A stretch of 51,222 nt of DNA from Candidatus Rokuibacteriota bacterium (GCA_016184365.1 JACPCW010000087.1:1-51222), one strand, 5' to 3'; positions 15,460-25,020 are shown, counted from the stretch's first letter. Notes: generated by a model from the letters alone, not told the origin. Made by a program: numbers and translations.

Positions 15460-16115
15460 CGGCCGACGAGTTCGTCGCCGCACTGGATGCCGACAACCAG
15501 CAGCTCCTCGCCCGGCTGGCTCCCGACGCGACGCTGGCGCCGGAGGTCGAAGGCGATCTGACGGTGGTGAACCTCCTGAAGGTCGCGCTGAAGAACGAGG
15601 TCGAAGCCACCGAGATCGCAGCCCGCTGGCTCGTGGCCACCGACGACGTCGACGTGAAGCTCGCGTTCGCGCGGCAGGTGGGCGACGAGGCGAAGCACTA
15701 TCGCCTGATCGCCGACCGGCTTCGCGCGCTCGGTGTCGACACCGCGCCGATCGACCCGCTCGCCAAAGGCGTTGGCCCGCTCTTCCGGTACCTCGATTCG
15801 CTGACGACGACGGTGGCCCGCGTCGCCGCGGGGCAATTCACGCGCGAGGCGATCGCCGTCGTGAAGAACCGCCAGTTCATCGAGTTCTGCGAGCGGGCGG
15901 GCGACAGGGACACCGCGACGCTCTACCGGGACGTCATCGAGCCGGACGAGCGTTACCACCACGAGCTCGGCCGACGGCTGCTGCTGCGGCTCGCGACGAC
16001 GCCCGAGGCGCAGGCCTCGGCACGCGCGGCGGCCCGGCGCACGCTCGAGCTCGCCGAAGAACTCCAGCGCGTGGCGCTCACCAGCGCCGGCATCCATCAC
16101 GCGCCGGGGTGCTAG
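15456..16115 (+). CDS. Ferritin-like di-iron protein
   Basis: 219 aa, helical. Candidate di-iron ligands are spaced as in ferritin-like four-helix bundles: KNEVEATE, VGDEAKHYRL (ExxH-like), FCERAGD and EPDERYHHELG. Such proteins act as oxidases, hydroxylases or iron or peroxide handlers; the substrate is unknown. Coupled by ATGA overlap to the receiver-like gene, which may regulate or partner it. Confidence 0.65.
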   Translation: MTADEFVAALDADNQQLLARLAPDATLAPEVEGDLTVVNLLKVALKNEVEATEIAARWLVATDDVDVKLAFARQVGDEAKHYRLIADRLRALGVDTAPIDPLAKGVGPLFRYLDSLTTTVARVAAGQFTREAIAVVKNRQFIEFCERAGDRDTATLYRDVIEPDERYHHELGRRLLLRLATTPEAQASARAAARRTLELAEELQRVALTSAGIHHAPGC

Positions 16116-16140
16116 TGCATCGTCGACGGTGTTGAGTCCC

Positions 16141-16953
16141 ATGCCGGCGTTCGAGACCGTGGTCAAGGCGCCCGAAGAAGAGATCGACCTGGCGCTCGCC
16201 GCGTTGCTCGTCGCCCGCGTCGAAACGCCGGGTCTCGATCCGCGGCCGTGGCTCGAGCGCCTCGACGACCTGGCGCACCGGTCCGGCATCGCGGTGAGCT
16301 GCGACCCCTCGAAGGCGCTCACGCGGCTGCGGCGCTTCCTCTTCGAGGAAGAAGGCTTTCACGGCAACCGCGACGACTACTTCGATCCGCTCAACAGCTG
16401 TCTCGACCAGGTCGTCGAGCGGCGGATCGGCATCCCGATCACGCTGTCCGTGCTCATGATGGAAATCGGCCGCAGAGTCGGCGTCGCGATCGAAGGCGTG
16501 GGATTGCCGGGCCACTTCGTCGTCCGCGCGCAGACCATCTCGGCGACCGTCCTGATCGATCCGTTCCACGGCGGCAGCGTGCTGTCCGTCGCCGATGCGG
16601 AAGACGTCATCGCCGAAGCGGTCGGGCGGCGCGTCGACCTCCAGCCGGCGCACTTCGCGCCCGTGAGCAAGCGGCAGATCCTCGGCCGCATGCTGGCGAA
16701 TCTGAAGTCGGTCTACATCAAGCGCGAGAACTGGGCGAAGGCGCTCCAGGTGATCGACTGGCTCCTCGCGATCGACGACGGCAGCGCCACCCAGACCCGC
16801 GACCGGGGCACGGTGCTCATGAAGCTCGGCCAGTTCCAGGCCGGCGCGGCCGCGTGGGAGCGGTATCTCACCCGGCATCCCAACGCCAAGGACAGCGAAA
16901 AACTCCGTGGCCAGCTCCGCCGGATCCGGCAGGCCCTGGCGTCCTTGAACTAG
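16141..16953 (+). CDS. SirB1-type transglutaminase-like protein with TPR tail
   Basis: About 270 aa. The N-terminal SirB1/transglutaminase-like domain has FHGNRDDYFDPLNSCLDQV, RIGIPITLSVLMMEIGRRVG and GLPGHFVVR. The C-terminal 70 residues form TPR-type helices (NWAKALQVIDWLLAIDDG...). A Cys and His suited to a catalytic dyad are present (NSCLDQV, PGHFVV). The function of the family is not settled. A GTG 12 nt upstream is an alternative start. Confidence 0.8.
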   Translation: MPAFETVVKAPEEEIDLALAALLVARVETPGLDPRPWLERLDDLAHRSGIAVSCDPSKALTRLRRFLFEEEGFHGNRDDYFDPLNSCLDQVVERRIGIPITLSVLMMEIGRRVGVAIEGVGLPGHFVVRAQTISATVLIDPFHGGSVLSVADAEDVIAEAVGRRVDLQPAHFAPVSKRQILGRMLANLKSVYIKRENWAKALQVIDWLLAIDDGSATQTRDRGTVLMKLGQFQAGAAAWERYLTRHPNAKDSEKLRGQLRRIRQALASLN

Positions 16954-17025
16954 TCCGGCATCAGTCCGGGATCGCCCGTCTGAATACCCGCCGCGCTTTG
17001 CTAGACTAACCACGCGGGGGCAAGC

Positions 17026-18318
17026 ATGAATCACGCGTGGCGGCCGTTTCATCGGACGATTGCGACCGTTCTCATCGTCGCCCTGCTCTCGGCCTGCGCG
17101 ACCACCAAGCTGCCGCCGATCGGCGCGGGCCCGGGACAGTTCAAGCCCGAGGCGGACGAGCGCGCGCTCTGGGCGCGGGCCGAGAAAGAGGAGCAGGCGC
17201 TCCTCAAGAAGCTCAAGCCCTACGACGACCCGCTCCTCGACGAATATCTCGGCAAGATCGGCGAACGGCTGACGCCCGAGCCCGTCCGGACTGCCGGCGG
17301 CCCCGGGTTCAAGTTCGGTGTCATCAGCGACCCCACCCTCAACGCCTTCGCGATGCCGAACGGGCGGATCTACTTCCACACCGGACTGCTCGCGGCGCTC
17401 GACAGCGAGGCGCAGCTGGCCACGATCGTCGGCCACGAGATGACGCACGTCACGCACCGCCACGCCGTGCGCTTCAACCGTGAGGCGCAGAACAAGCAGA
17501 TCCTCTATTCGCTCGCCGCCATCGGTCTGTCGATCGGCGTCGCGGCCGCCGCGGGGACCCGCGCGAAGGCCGGCGATCCGGTGGGTGCGGCGGTCATCAG
17601 CCAGACGGCCAACGCCGTGCTCGGTCTCGGGCTCCAGCTCGCGGCGATCGCCTCGATCAGCGGCTACGGGCGGAACCTCGAGCGCGAAGCCGATGTCGAA
17701 GGGCTCGACCGGCTCGCGAACGCGGGGTACGACCCGCGCGAGGCGCCGCGCGTGTTCGAGCTGCTCAAGAAGGAATCCGGCGACCGCGGCAGCCTCGAGA
17801 CGTTCTTCTTCGGCAGTCACCCGAAGCTGCAGGAGCGGATCGACACGACGCGCGAGCTGATCCAGACGAAGTACGCGACGGCCGCGCCGACCGCGGAGCT
17901 CCGCAGCAACGACGAATTCCATCTCCGCATGCGCACCGTCGTTCGCGACAACGCGCAGCTCGACATCCGCGCCGGCCGGTTCGACACCGCGCAGAAGCAG
18001 CTCGACCGCGTGCTCGGGATCACGCCGAAGGACCCGCTGGCTCACCTCTACTACGGCGATCTGTATCGGCTGCGGGCCCAGCGCGCGAGGGCGACGACCG
18101 ACAAGGCCGACTTCGCGAAGAAGGCGCTCGGCAGCTACGAGCGCTCCTCGGAGCTCGATCCGAAGCTGCCCGATCCGCATCGCCAGCTCGGATTCCTGTA
18201 CTACCAGCAGAAGGACAACGGCCGCGCGAAGGACGCGTTCCAGCGCTACCTCGCGCTCAAGCCCGACGCGCCCGACGCCCGCCGCATCAAGGAATACATC
18301 GTCGAGCTCGACCGCTAG
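17026..18318 (+). CDS. M48 metalloprotease lipoprotein with TPR repeats (BepA-like)
   Basis: 430 aa. The lipobox LLSAC puts the lipidated Cys at residue 24. The zinc motif HEMTH lies at 137-141, with the third ligand in EREADVEGLDRLANAGYDP. The C-terminal third has TPR units (RFDTAQKQLDRVLGITPKDP and SSELDPKLPDPHRQLGFLYY). The architecture matches periplasmic BepA/YfgC proteases that monitor outer-membrane protein assembly. GGGGGCAAGC precedes the ATG. Confidence 0.88.
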   Translation: MNHAWRPFHRTIATVLIVALLSACATTKLPPIGAGPGQFKPEADERALWARAEKEEQALLKKLKPYDDPLLDEYLGKIGERLTPEPVRTAGGPGFKFGVISDPTLNAFAMPNGRIYFHTGLLAALDSEAQLATIVGHEMTHVTHRHAVRFNREAQNKQILYSLAAIGLSIGVAAAAGTRAKAGDPVGAAVISQTANAVLGLGLQLAAIASISGYGRNLEREADVEGLDRLANAGYDPREAPRVFELLKKESGDRGSLETFFFGSHPKLQERIDTTRELIQTKYATAAPTAELRSNDEFHLRMRTVVRDNAQLDIRAGRFDTAQKQLDRVLGITPKDPLAHLYYGDLYRLRAQRARATTDKADFAKKALGSYERSSELDPKLPDPHRQLGFLYYQQKDNGRAKDAFQRYLALKPDAPDARRIKEYIVELDR

Positions 18319-18327
18319 CATCCTGTC

Positions 18328-18608
18328 GTGACCCGGGTCCGCGGCGGTCACAACCAGTACGGCTTCACGGTCGGCATTCTCATGCTCGATACGCGCTTCC
18401 CGCGCATTCCGGGCGACATGGGCAACGCGACGACGTTTCCGTTCCCGGTGCGCTATCACCGCGTCGAGGGCGCGGATCCCGATCTCGTGGTGCGGCGCCG
18501 TACGCGGACGTGCCGCGCGAGACCGGACGGCCGGTCTTCGACATCACCTCGCTGGTCCGTCTCGTCCATGACGGTCTCGCCGGCGCGATCGGTCCCCGGG
18601 TTCCGTGA
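18328..18608 (+). pseudogene. Aspartate/glutamate racemase family pseudogene with internal deletion
   Basis: From the GTG at 18328 one frame gives a racemase-like N-terminus (YGFTVGILMLDTRFPRIPGD, then NATTFPFPVRYHRVEGADPD). Around 18500 the sequence jumps to another frame encoding a C-terminus (ETGRPVFDITSLVRLVHDGL) that stops at 18606-18608. A full-length family member has roughly 230 residues and this has about 95, so the middle, including the catalytic cysteines, is gone. Confidence 0.7.
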
Positions 18609-18633
18609 GCCGAGCGCCCGGAAAGGGGTCGCG

Positions 18634-19026
18634 TCAGCTTCGGCGCAGCCGGTCGATCAGCGCGCGGTCCGCGGGCGGAAAGTCGTAGTCGGACAACCGG
18701 TCGGCTTCGACCCACGCCATGGCCTGTTCCTCGAGGGGACGGATCGTGCCGCCGGTGAGCCGACACCGGTAGAAGTGCAGGACGATCGTGCGGTCGGGAT
18801 ACTCCCAGCGGATCGTCTCGACCTTTTCACCGACCTCGAACGTCGCCGCGAGCTCCTCGGCGAGCTCGCGGACGAGGCACGCCTCGAGCGACTCTTCGGC
18901 GTCGCGCTTGCCACCCGGAAACTCCCACAGACCTTCGAGGTGCGAACCCCGGCGGCGCTGCGTGATCAGGTAGCGGCCCGACGAGTCCTGGATGAGGGCG
19001 GCTGCGACTTCGATGATGAGTGGCAT
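18634..19026 (-). CDS. NUDIX hydrolase, MutT-like
   Basis: 130 aa. The Nudix box is intact: GGKRDAEESLEAC followed by LVRELAEEL. Sequence before it (VAAALIQDSSGRYLITQRRR) resembles both MutT (8-oxo-dGTP diphosphatase) and the C-terminal NUDIX domain of MutY. The gene overlaps the 3' end of mutY by 61 nt in the -1 frame and has no ribosome site of its own. It may be the detached C-terminal domain of MutY or a coupled separate protein. Confidence 0.8.
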   Translation of the reverse strand: MPLIIEVAAALIQDSSGRYLITQRRRGSHLEGLWEFPGGKRDAEESLEACLVRELAEELAATFEVGEKVETIRWEYPDRTIVLHFYRCRLTGGTIRPLEEQAMAWVEADRLSDYDFPPADRALIDRLRRS

Positions 19027-19676
19027 GGGTAGCTCGCGCAAAAGGACTTCATCGGGCAGCGTCCACAGCGCGGCGTGCGCGGCGTGCACCACGTCGCGCC
19101 GAAGTCCATCAGCGCCTGGTTGAAGTCGTAGCCTCGACCGCGCGGCACGAGGCTCGCCGACAGGTCCCACCAGAACTTCTCTCCCCGAACGCGGCGCATG
19201 CGCCGCGGACCGACGAAGACGCGCGACAGCACGCGGCGGACGTTCGTGTCCAGGATGGCCGCGTCACGGCCGAACGCGAACGACAGGATCGCGCCCGCCG
19301 TGTACCGCCCGATGCCGGGCAGGCGGCGGAGTCCCTCATCGGTCTCGGGCAGGCGCCCGCCGTACTCCGCGACCGTCTCGCGCGCGATCGCATGCAGCCG
19401 GTACGGCCGCGCGTTGTAACCGAGCGGATACCAGAGGCGCCGCACGTCGGCCGCGCGCGCCGCGGCGAGATCCTCGAGCGTCGGATAGCGCGCGAGGAAC
19501 TCGTGATACTTCGGGATCACGCGGTCGACCTGCGTCTGCTGCAGCATGATCTCCGACACGAGCACGGAGTACGGTTCGCGAGTCCGGCGCCACGGCAGAT
19601 CGCGACCGTGACGCGCGTACCACGACAGCAGACGGCGCTGGAATCGCGGCGCGACGCGCGGGTCGCTCGGACGCAT
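18966..19676 (-). CDS. mutY: Adenine DNA glycosylase MutY, lacking the fused NUDIX domain
   Basis: 236 aa. It removes adenine opposite 8-oxoguanine. HhH-GPD features: SEIMLQQTQVDRV with catalytic Glu, LPGIGRYTAGAI helix-hairpin-helix, ILDTNVRRV with catalytic Asp. The Fe-S ligands are intact (CTPRTPRCGRCPMKSFC). After the cluster the frame continues only into about 20 low-complexity residues, while the NUDIX domain expected in full MutY continues in the -1 frame. Start chosen at the ATG 8 nt behind a TACACT box; an ATG at 19694 lies upstream of that box. Confidence 0.88.
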   Translation of the reverse strand: MRPSDPRVAPRFQRRLLSWYARHGRDLPWRRTREPYSVLVSEIMLQQTQVDRVIPKYHEFLARYPTLEDLAAARAADVRRLWYPLGYNARPYRLHAIARETVAEYGGRLPETDEGLRRLPGIGRYTAGAILSFAFGRDAAILDTNVRRVLSRVFVGPRRMRRVRGEKFWWDLSASLVPRGRGYDFNQALMDFGATWCTPRTPRCGRCPMKSFCASYPCHSSSKSQPPSSRTRRAAT

Positions 19677-19684
19677 GGCGCCGG

Positions 19685-19690
19685 AGTGTA
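19685..19690 (-). promoter_or_regulatory. -10 box TACACT, leaderless start for mutY
   Basis: Minus-strand TACACT ends 8 nt before the ATG at 19676, with no Shine-Dalgarno sequence. It is back to back with the ygfZ box 30 bp away. Confidence 0.45.
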
Positions 19691-19719
19691 GCATTCCGTC
19701 GCCGCCGGCGACCCGGGCG

Positions 19720-19725
19720 TAGAAT
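19720..19725 (+). promoter_or_regulatory. -10 box TAGAAT, leaderless start for ygfZ
   Basis: TAGAAT is separated from the GTG start at 19732 by only 6 nt (gaccac), too short for a ribosome site, so the mRNA should begin at or beside the start codon. Confidence 0.5.
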
Positions 19726-19731
19726 GACCAC

Positions 19732-20739
19732 GTGCCAGCGATTCCTGCCGATTACGGTGACGCTGCCGCCGAGTACCAGGCTGTTCGACGCGGCGCCGGT
19801 CTCGTCGACCGCAGCGACTTCGGCGTGCTCGAGGTCACCGGTCGCGACCGCGCGACGTTCCTGCACGCGATGCTCTCGCAGGACATCAAGTCGCTCACGC
19901 CGGGTCGCGGCGCCGCCGCGTCGCTGCTCGACATCCACGGCAAGATTCAGTGCCTTGCCGCCGTCTGGGCGCTGGACGCCACGATCCTCGTCGTCACGCC
20001 CCCGGGCCAGGCCGCGAAGCTCGCTGAAGCGCTCGACAAACACCTGTTCGCCGAGAAGGCGTATCTTCGCGACGCGACGGGCGAGCTCGAATTCGCGCTC
20101 GTGGCCGGCCCCGAAGCGCCCGCGCTCGTGTCGCGCCTCGCCGACGTGAAGGTCCCGGACGTACCGTGGGCGCACGTGGTCGGCACGCTCGGTGGCGTCG
20201 AAACCCGCATCGTGCGGGGCGATGGCGAAACCGGTGAGCCGGAGGTCTGGCTGGCCGCGCCGACGGCGCACGCCGAGCCGCCGCGCAGCACGCTCGTCGA
20301 AGCCGGGGCGCGCCCGGTCGGCCGGACGGCGTTCGAGTCGCTGCGCATCGAGGCGGGCACGCCGGTGTTCGGTGCCGATGCGGATGAAACGGTCCTGCTG
20401 CCGGAGATTCCGTTCGAGCCGCGCGTGTCGTATTCGAAGGGCTGCTATCTCGGGCAGGAGGTCGTGGTACGCATCCGCGACCGCGGGCACGTGAACCGGA
20501 TGCTGCGCGGCCTCGTGCTCGACGGCACGCGCGTGCCGGAACGCGGCGACCGCGTGACCGCCGGCCAGGCGGAGATCGGGCACGTGACGAGCGCCGTCAT
20601 GTCGTTCGGTCTCGAGCGGCCGATCGCGCTCGCGTTCGTGCGGCGGCAGCACGCCGAGCCCGGCACCGCCGTGCAGGTCGTGTCGTCGGACGGCGCCTCG
20701 ATCCCGGCGACGGTCTCCGCGCTGCCGTTCGCCCGTTGA
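19732..20739 (+). CDS. ygfZ: YgfZ/GcvT-fold folate-binding protein
   Basis: 335 aa. The hallmark K-G-C-Y-x-G-Q-E motif is present as [20 protein letters not shown]. The GcvT-like N-terminus has [20 protein letters not shown]. YgfZ proteins support Fe-S cluster enzymes such as tRNA-modifying MiaB, using a folate. Divergent from mutY, itself an Fe-S enzyme; that link is suggestive only. Confidence 0.88.
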   Translation: MPAIPADYGDAAAEYQAVRRGAGLVDRSDFGVLEVTGRDRATFLHAMLSQDIKSLTPGRGAAASLLDIHGKIQCLAAVWALDATILVVTPPGQAAKLAEALDKHLFAEKAYLRDATGELEFALVAGPEAPALVSRLADVKVPDVPWAHVVGTLGGVETRIVRGDGETGEPEVWLAAPTAHAEPPRSTLVEAGARPVGRTAFESLRIEAGTPVFGADADETVLLPEIPFEPRVSYSKGCYLGQEVVVRIRDRGHVNRMLRGLVLDGTRVPERGDRVTAGQAEIGHVTSAVMSFGLERPIALAFVRRQHAEPGTAVQVVSSDGASIPATVSALPFAR

Positions 20740-20746
20740 GGGTCCC

Positions 20747-22756
20747 GTGACGAACCGCCTCGCGAACGAGACCAGCCCGTATCTGCTCCAGCACGCGCAC
20801 AACCCCGTCGACTGGTACGCGTGGGGCGACGAGGCGTTCACGCGCGCGCGCGCCGAAGGCAAGCCGATCCTCCTGTCCGTCGGGTATTCGGCCTGTCACT
20901 GGTGTCACGTGATGGAGCGCGAATCGTTCGAGAACCCCGACGTCGCCGGCGTCATGAACGAGCACTTCGTGAACGTGAAGGTCGACCGCGAAGAGCGCCC
21001 CGACGTCGATCAGATCTACATGGAAGCCGTCCAGTCGATGACCGGCCACGGCGGCTGGCCGATGACGGTCTTCCTCACGCCCGACGGTGAACCCTTTTAC
21101 GGCGGCACGTATTTCCCGCCGGAAGACCGTCACGGGCTTCCCGGATTCCGGCGGCTGCTCGAAGCGCTGGCGGACGCCTGGGTCAACCGGCGCAGCGACG
21201 TCGTGCAGTCGGCACGCGAGATCGGCGGCCAGCTGAATCGGAGCGGGACTCTGCGCGGTGCGAAGTCGCTGCTGACGGACGAGCTGCTCTACTCGGCGTT
21301 CCACGGCCTCTCCGGCCAGTTCGACGAGCGCTGGGGCGGCACCGGCGGCGCGCCGAAGTTCCCCCAGCCGATGAACTGGGAATTCGTGCTGCGCTTCTGG
21401 AAGCGGACGAAGAACGATCGCGCCGCCGAGATGGTGCGGACCACGCTGACGCGGATGGCGCGTGGGGGGATTTACGACCACCTGGGCGGCGGCTTCGCCC
21501 GTTACTCCGTCGACGGCGAATGGCTCGTGCCGCACTTCGAGAAGATGCTCTACGACAACGGACAGCTCGCGTCGCTCTACCTGCACGCGTGGCTCGCGTT
21601 CGGCGACGCCGAATACCGTCGCGTCGTCGAGGAAACGCTCGACTACGTGCTGCGCGACATGACCGACGCGTCGGGCGGGTTCCATTCCGCGGAGGACGCC
21701 GATTCCGAGGGCCACGAGGGCAAGTTCTACGTGTGGTCCGCGGACGACATCCGCGCCGCGCTGACCCCGCAGGAAGCGGACGTCGCGCTCGCGTACTGGG
21801 GCGTGGATCGCGGCTCGAACTTCGAGGGTAAGAGCATCCTCCACGTCCCGGGAGAGCCGGATCCGGACCTGATCGCGTCGGCGCGGCGGAAGCTCTTCGA
21901 GATCCGCGAGCGCCGCGTGCGGCCCGGGCGCGACGACAAGGTACTCGCGTCGTGGAACGGTCTCGCCTGCCGGGCGTACGCGGAAGCCGGTCGCGCGCTC
22001 GGACGACCGGACTACGTCCGCGCGGCCGTGAAGAACGCCGACTTCATCCTGTCCCGGATGCGCGCGGACGGGCGGTTGCTGCGCACGTGGAAGGGCGGGC
22101 GCGCGAAGCTGAACGGCTATCTTGAGGACTACGCGCTCGTGTCCGGCGCGCTCGTCGACGTGTACGAGGCGACCTTCGAGCGGCGATGGCTCGACGAGGC
22201 GCGCACGCTCGCCGACGACATGCTGCGGCTCTTCTACGATGCCGATCTGCCGGGCTTCTACGACACCGGCACGGATCACGAGCGCCTGATCGTCCGGCCG
22301 CGCAACGTGTTCGACAATGCCGTGCCGTGCGGCAGCTCGTCGGCGATCGAGACGCTGTTCCGCCTCGGCGTGCTGACGGGCGAAGCCCGTTACGAACGAA
22401 CGGCGCTCGACGCGCTCCGGCCGATGGCGGATCTGGTGGGACGCTACCCGGGCGGATTCGGCCGCTTTCTCTGTGCGCTCGACTTCAACATCGGGCCGGT
22501 CGCCGAGGTCGCGCTCGTGTGGCCGGGCCGGGACGGCGTCGACGCGCTCGTGAAGGAAGTCTTCGGCCGGTTCATGCCGAACCGCGTCGTGGCCGGCATG
22601 CCGGCGGGCGACGGATCGGCGGCGGCCGGGATTCCGCTGCTGCAGGAACGACCGGCCATTGGCGGCAAGCCAACGGCGTACGTGTGCCGCAACTACGCGT
22701 GTCAGCTTCCGGTCACGGACCCCGCCGCGCTCGCCGGTCAGCTCGAAAGCATGTGA
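20747..22756 (+). CDS. DUF255 thioredoxin-fold protein with (alpha/alpha)6 domain
   Basis: 669 aa, typical for the YyaL/SPATA20 family. The N-terminal thioredoxin-like domain starts [20 protein letters not shown] and carries the CHWC motif ([15 protein letters not shown]). The rest is a helical barrel resembling N-acylglucosamine epimerases ([30 protein letters not shown]). The biochemical role is unknown. The GTG start has GAGGG upstream; the stop overlaps the next gene by 4 nt. Confidence 0.88.
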   Translation: MTNRLANETSPYLLQHAHNPVDWYAWGDEAFTRARAEGKPILLSVGYSACHWCHVMERESFENPDVAGVMNEHFVNVKVDREERPDVDQIYMEAVQSMTGHGGWPMTVFLTPDGEPFYGGTYFPPEDRHGLPGFRRLLEALADAWVNRRSDVVQSAREIGGQLNRSGTLRGAKSLLTDELLYSAFHGLSGQFDERWGGTGGAPKFPQPMNWEFVLRFWKRTKNDRAAEMVRTTLTRMARGGIYDHLGGGFARYSVDGEWLVPHFEKMLYDNGQLASLYLHAWLAFGDAEYRRVVEETLDYVLRDMTDASGGFHSAEDADSEGHEGKFYVWSADDIRAALTPQEADVALAYWGVDRGSNFEGKSILHVPGEPDPDLIASARRKLFEIRERRVRPGRDDKVLASWNGLACRAYAEAGRALGRPDYVRAAVKNADFILSRMRADGRLLRTWKGGRAKLNGYLEDYALVSGALVDVYEATFERRWLDEARTLADDMLRLFYDADLPGFYDTGTDHERLIVRPRNVFDNAVPCGSSSAIETLFRLGVLTGEARYERTALDALRPMADLVGRYPGGFGRFLCALDFNIGPVAEVALVWPGRDGVDALVKEVFGRFMPNRVVAGMPAGDGSAAAGIPLLQERPAIGGKPTAYVCRNYACQLPVTDPAALAGQLESM

Positions 22757-23493
22757 ACGCGTCGATCTTCACGCGGCCGGTCGTCGCGCTGTTCGTGCTC
22801 GCCGCGCTCCCGGCCACGGCGCACGCACAGATTCGCATCGACGATCTGCTCAAGGGCATGCCGCGCCAGCCGTCCGGCGGGAGCGTCGGCGACGTACGGA
22901 TCGGCGAAGGGCTGAAGGAAGCGTTGAAGGTCGGCACGCGCAACGCGGTGAACGTGACCGGCCGGGTCGACGGCTTCTTCAAGAACCAGGCGATCAAGAT
23001 CGTGCTGCCTGACCGTCTGCGGACTCTCGACCAGGGACTCCGCATGATCGGGTTCGGACGCGACGTCGACGACCTCGTCCTCGGGATGAATCGCGCCGCG
23101 GAGCGCGCGGCGCCGTTCGCGCGGGAGATTTTCTTCGACGCCATCGGCCAGATGACGATCGACGACGCGCGGCGCATCCTCGGCGGCGCGGACAACGCCG
23201 CCACGCGGTACTTCCGCGACACGACGAGCGCGAAGCTCACGACGGCGTTCACGCCGATCGTCGAACGGTCGATGAAGGACGTCGGCGTGAGCCGCCAGTA
23301 CGACGAGATCCTCGACCGCGCCCGCGGCATTCCGTTCTTCCGCGTCGACGACTACGACCTCGACCGCTACGTCGTCGGCAAGGCGCTCGACGGCCTGTTC
23401 CACGTGGTGGGCGAGGAGGAGCGCAAGATCCGTCGCGATCCCGCCGCCCGCGTCACCGACGTCCTCCGCGACGTGTTTGGGAACGCGCGCTAG
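22753..23493 (+). CDS. DUF4197 secreted protein
   Basis: 246 aa. It begins with a hydrophobic signal ending LPATAHAQ (cleavage near residue 23). The mature part matches DUF4197: [52 protein letters not shown]. Helical periplasmic protein of unknown function. GTG start overlaps the previous stop. Confidence 0.75.
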   Translation: MNASIFTRPVVALFVLAALPATAHAQIRIDDLLKGMPRQPSGGSVGDVRIGEGLKEALKVGTRNAVNVTGRVDGFFKNQAIKIVLPDRLRTLDQGLRMIGFGRDVDDLVLGMNRAAERAAPFAREIFFDAIGQMTIDDARRILGGADNAATRYFRDTTSAKLTTAFTPIVERSMKDVGVSRQYDEILDRARGIPFFRVDDYDLDRYVVGKALDGLFHVVGEEERKIRRDPAARVTDVLRDVFGNAR

Positions 23494-23519
23494 ACGTGTT
23501 TCGATCGCGGGCCGTCGAC

Positions 23520-23586
23520 GAGCGCCACGGGTTCCCCGGGGCGCTCGGAGCGTCTGGGGGTGTGGGGGCCATGTCGGGGCCCCCAC
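23520..23586 (-). repeat. Two-hairpin repeat copy 3
   Basis: Hairpin B at 23520-23546 (GAGCGCC/GGCGCTC plus CGGG/CCCG around a TTC loop and one mismatch). Hairpin A at 23562-23586 (GTGGGGGCC, 7-nt loop, GGCCCCCAC). It lies between the convergent DUF4197 gene and a radical-SAM remnant. Confidence 0.85.
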
Positions 23587-23588
23587 GA

Positions 23589-23848
23589 TCAGCGATACGC
23601 GCAGGGCGGCACCGTCGTCTTGAATGCCGCGCGCGTCAGGTGCTCGCCGTGTCCGAACAATCGCAGCGGTCGGGCCGGCAGCTCCGACGCGAGCCGCCGG
23701 CCACGCACCGTCAGGAAATACCCCGCGCGCCGCGCGTCCACGCCGAGCCGCCTCAGATCGCGCGCGTCGCGTGGCAGCGTGCGCGCGCGCTGCTCGACGA
23801 GCACGCGCGCCGTCCTCGGTCCGATCCCCGGGACACGAAGGGGTGTAC
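23589..23848 (-). pseudogene. C-terminal remnant of a radical-SAM/HhH DNA-repair-like protein
   Basis: The minus-strand frame ends in a helix-hairpin-helix segment PLRVPGIGPRTARVLVEQRA, then LRRLGVDARRAGYFLTVRGR and LPARPLRLFG. This layout resembles the tail of putative DNA modification/repair radical-SAM proteins. Upstream of about 23848 the frame runs into the antisense of the TPP riboswitch, with no radical-SAM domain, so about three quarters of the gene is missing. It is probably decayed; the family call is from memory of the motif. Confidence 0.5.
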
Positions 23849-23851
23849 ACT
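23846..23851 (+). promoter_or_regulatory. -10 box TACACT for the thi operon
   Basis: TACACT sits 11 nt upstream of the first base of the TPP riboswitch P1 stem, the correct distance for the thi transcript. No clear -35 box. Confidence 0.45.
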
Positions 23852-23862
23852 CGAAAGCGTTC

Positions 23863-23948
23863 GCGGTGGGGGGAGGACTCCTGAGAACCGGGTGCGGCCC
23901 GGGACCCCTCGAACCTGCTCTGGGTAACGCCAGCGAAGGGAACACCGC
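23863..23948 (+). ncRNA. TPP (thi-box) riboswitch
   Basis: P1 is GCGGTG (23863-23868) with CACCGC (23943-23948). The conserved CTGAGA (23881), GAACCTG-CTCTGGGTAACGCCAGCGAAGGGA are present. Known members bind thiamine pyrophosphate. An intrinsic terminator follows, so TPP should shut off thiSGE by premature termination. Confidence 0.96.
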
Positions 23949-23964
23949 CGAGCGAGGACATGTG

Positions 23965-23998
23965 GCCGCGCCCCTTTTCGGAGCGCGGCTTTTCGTTT
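23965..23998 (+). terminator. Intrinsic terminator of the TPP riboswitch
   Basis: GCCGCGC (23965-23971) pairs with GCGCGGC (23983-23989), followed by ttttcgttt. It is the only hairpin in the window with a proper T-tract, and is the likely expression platform of the riboswitch. Confidence 0.8.
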
Positions 23999-24023
23999 AT
24001 CAGGGGCAGGTGACGATCCGGTC

Positions 24024-24224
24024 ATGCAGATCGCGGTGAATGGCAAGGCGATGGACGTGCCCGACGGGCTCACCGTCGACACGCTGCTGACGCACCTCGG
24101 GATCAAGCGCGAGCACACCGCCGTCGCGCTGAACCGCGAGGTGACGCCGAAGAGCGCGTACGCGGCGACCACGATCGCCGACGGCGACCGGGTGGAGATC
24201 GTTCGCCCGATGGGCGGCGGATGA
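24024..24224 (+). CDS. thiS: Sulfur carrier protein ThiS
   Basis: 66 aa, ubiquitin-like, ending in the required Gly-Gly (RPMGGG). Its C-terminal thiocarboxylate donates sulfur to the thiazole of thiamine. First gene after the TPP riboswitch, 13 nt before thiG. The activating enzyme ThiF is not in the window. Confidence 0.93.
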   Translation: MQIAVNGKAMDVPDGLTVDTLLTHLGIKREHTAVALNREVTPKSAYAATTIADGDRVEIVRPMGGG

Positions 24225-24237
24225 TGGGAGGACCTCG

Positions 24238-25020
24238 ATGCTGACGGACACGAACCTCGTCCTGGGCGGCAAGGAATACACGTCGCGGCTCATCGTCGGT
24301 ACCGGCAAGTACTCGTCGCTCGACGTGATGCGCGAGGCGCACGACGCATCGGGCGCGGAGATCATCACCGTCGCGCTCCGGCGGGTCAGCCTGCCGTCCG
24401 GCGAATCGCTGCTCGATCACCTCGACACCAAGCGCTACACGCTGCTGCCGAACACGGCGGGCTGCTACACCGCCGACGAGGCGATCCGCACGTGCTACCT
24501 CGCGCGCGAGGCGGGGCTCGGCGACATGGTGAAGCTCGAGGTCATCGGCGACGCGCGCACGCTCTTTCCCGACGTCGCCGGCCTGCTCGAAGCCACGCGC
24601 ACGCTCGCGCGCGACGGCTTCGTCGTCATGCCGTACACGAACGACGATCCGGTGACCGCGAAGAAGCTCGAGGACGCCGGCGCCGCGTGCGTGATGCCGC
24701 TCGGGGCGCCGATCGGCTCGGGGCTCGGCATCCGGAACCCGTACAACATCAGGATCATTCTCGAATCGGTGTCGGTCCCGGTGATCGTCGACGCCGGCGT
24801 CGGCACGGCATCCGACGCGGCGATCGCCATGGAGCTCGGCTGTGACGGCGTGCTCATGAACACGGCGATCGCCGGCGCGCGGGACCCGGTGGCCATGGCG
24901 CGCGCGATGCGGTTCGCGGTCGAAGCCGGACGGCTGGCCGCGAAGGCCGGCCGCATCGGCAAGAAGCTCTACGCGACGGCGAGCTCGCCGCTCGAGGGCG
25001 TCCCCGATTGGACGAGCTGA
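24238..25020 (+). CDS. thiG: Thiazole synthase ThiG
   Basis: 260 aa. It condenses deoxyxylulose phosphate, dehydroglycine and ThiS-thiocarboxylate into thiazole phosphate. Features: [10 protein letters not shown] at the N-terminus, [29 protein letters not shown] with the Schiff-base Lys, [15 protein letters not shown] preceded by GGGAGG. Confidence 0.96.
   Translation: MLTDTNLVLGGKEYTSRLIVGTGKYSSLDVMREAHDASGAEIITVALRRVSLPSGESLLDHLDTKRYTLLPNTAGCYTADEAIRTCYLAREAGLGDMVKLEVIGDARTLFPDVAGLLEATRTLARDGFVVMPYTNDDPVTAKKLEDAGAACVMPLGAPIGSGLGIRNPYNIRIILESVSVPVIVDAGVGTASDAAIAMELGCDGVLMNTAIAGARDPVAMARAMRFAVEAGRLAAKAGRIGKKLYATASSPLEGVPDWTS

Noticed and set aside
16078..18459. Long open frame antisense to the SirB1 and M48 genes
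   Set aside because: Composition-driven shadow of well-supported plus-strand proteins.
18480..18520. Possible Sec or frameshift site in the racemase remnant
   Set aside because: About 140 residues are missing and no TGA joins the pieces, so deletion is the better explanation.
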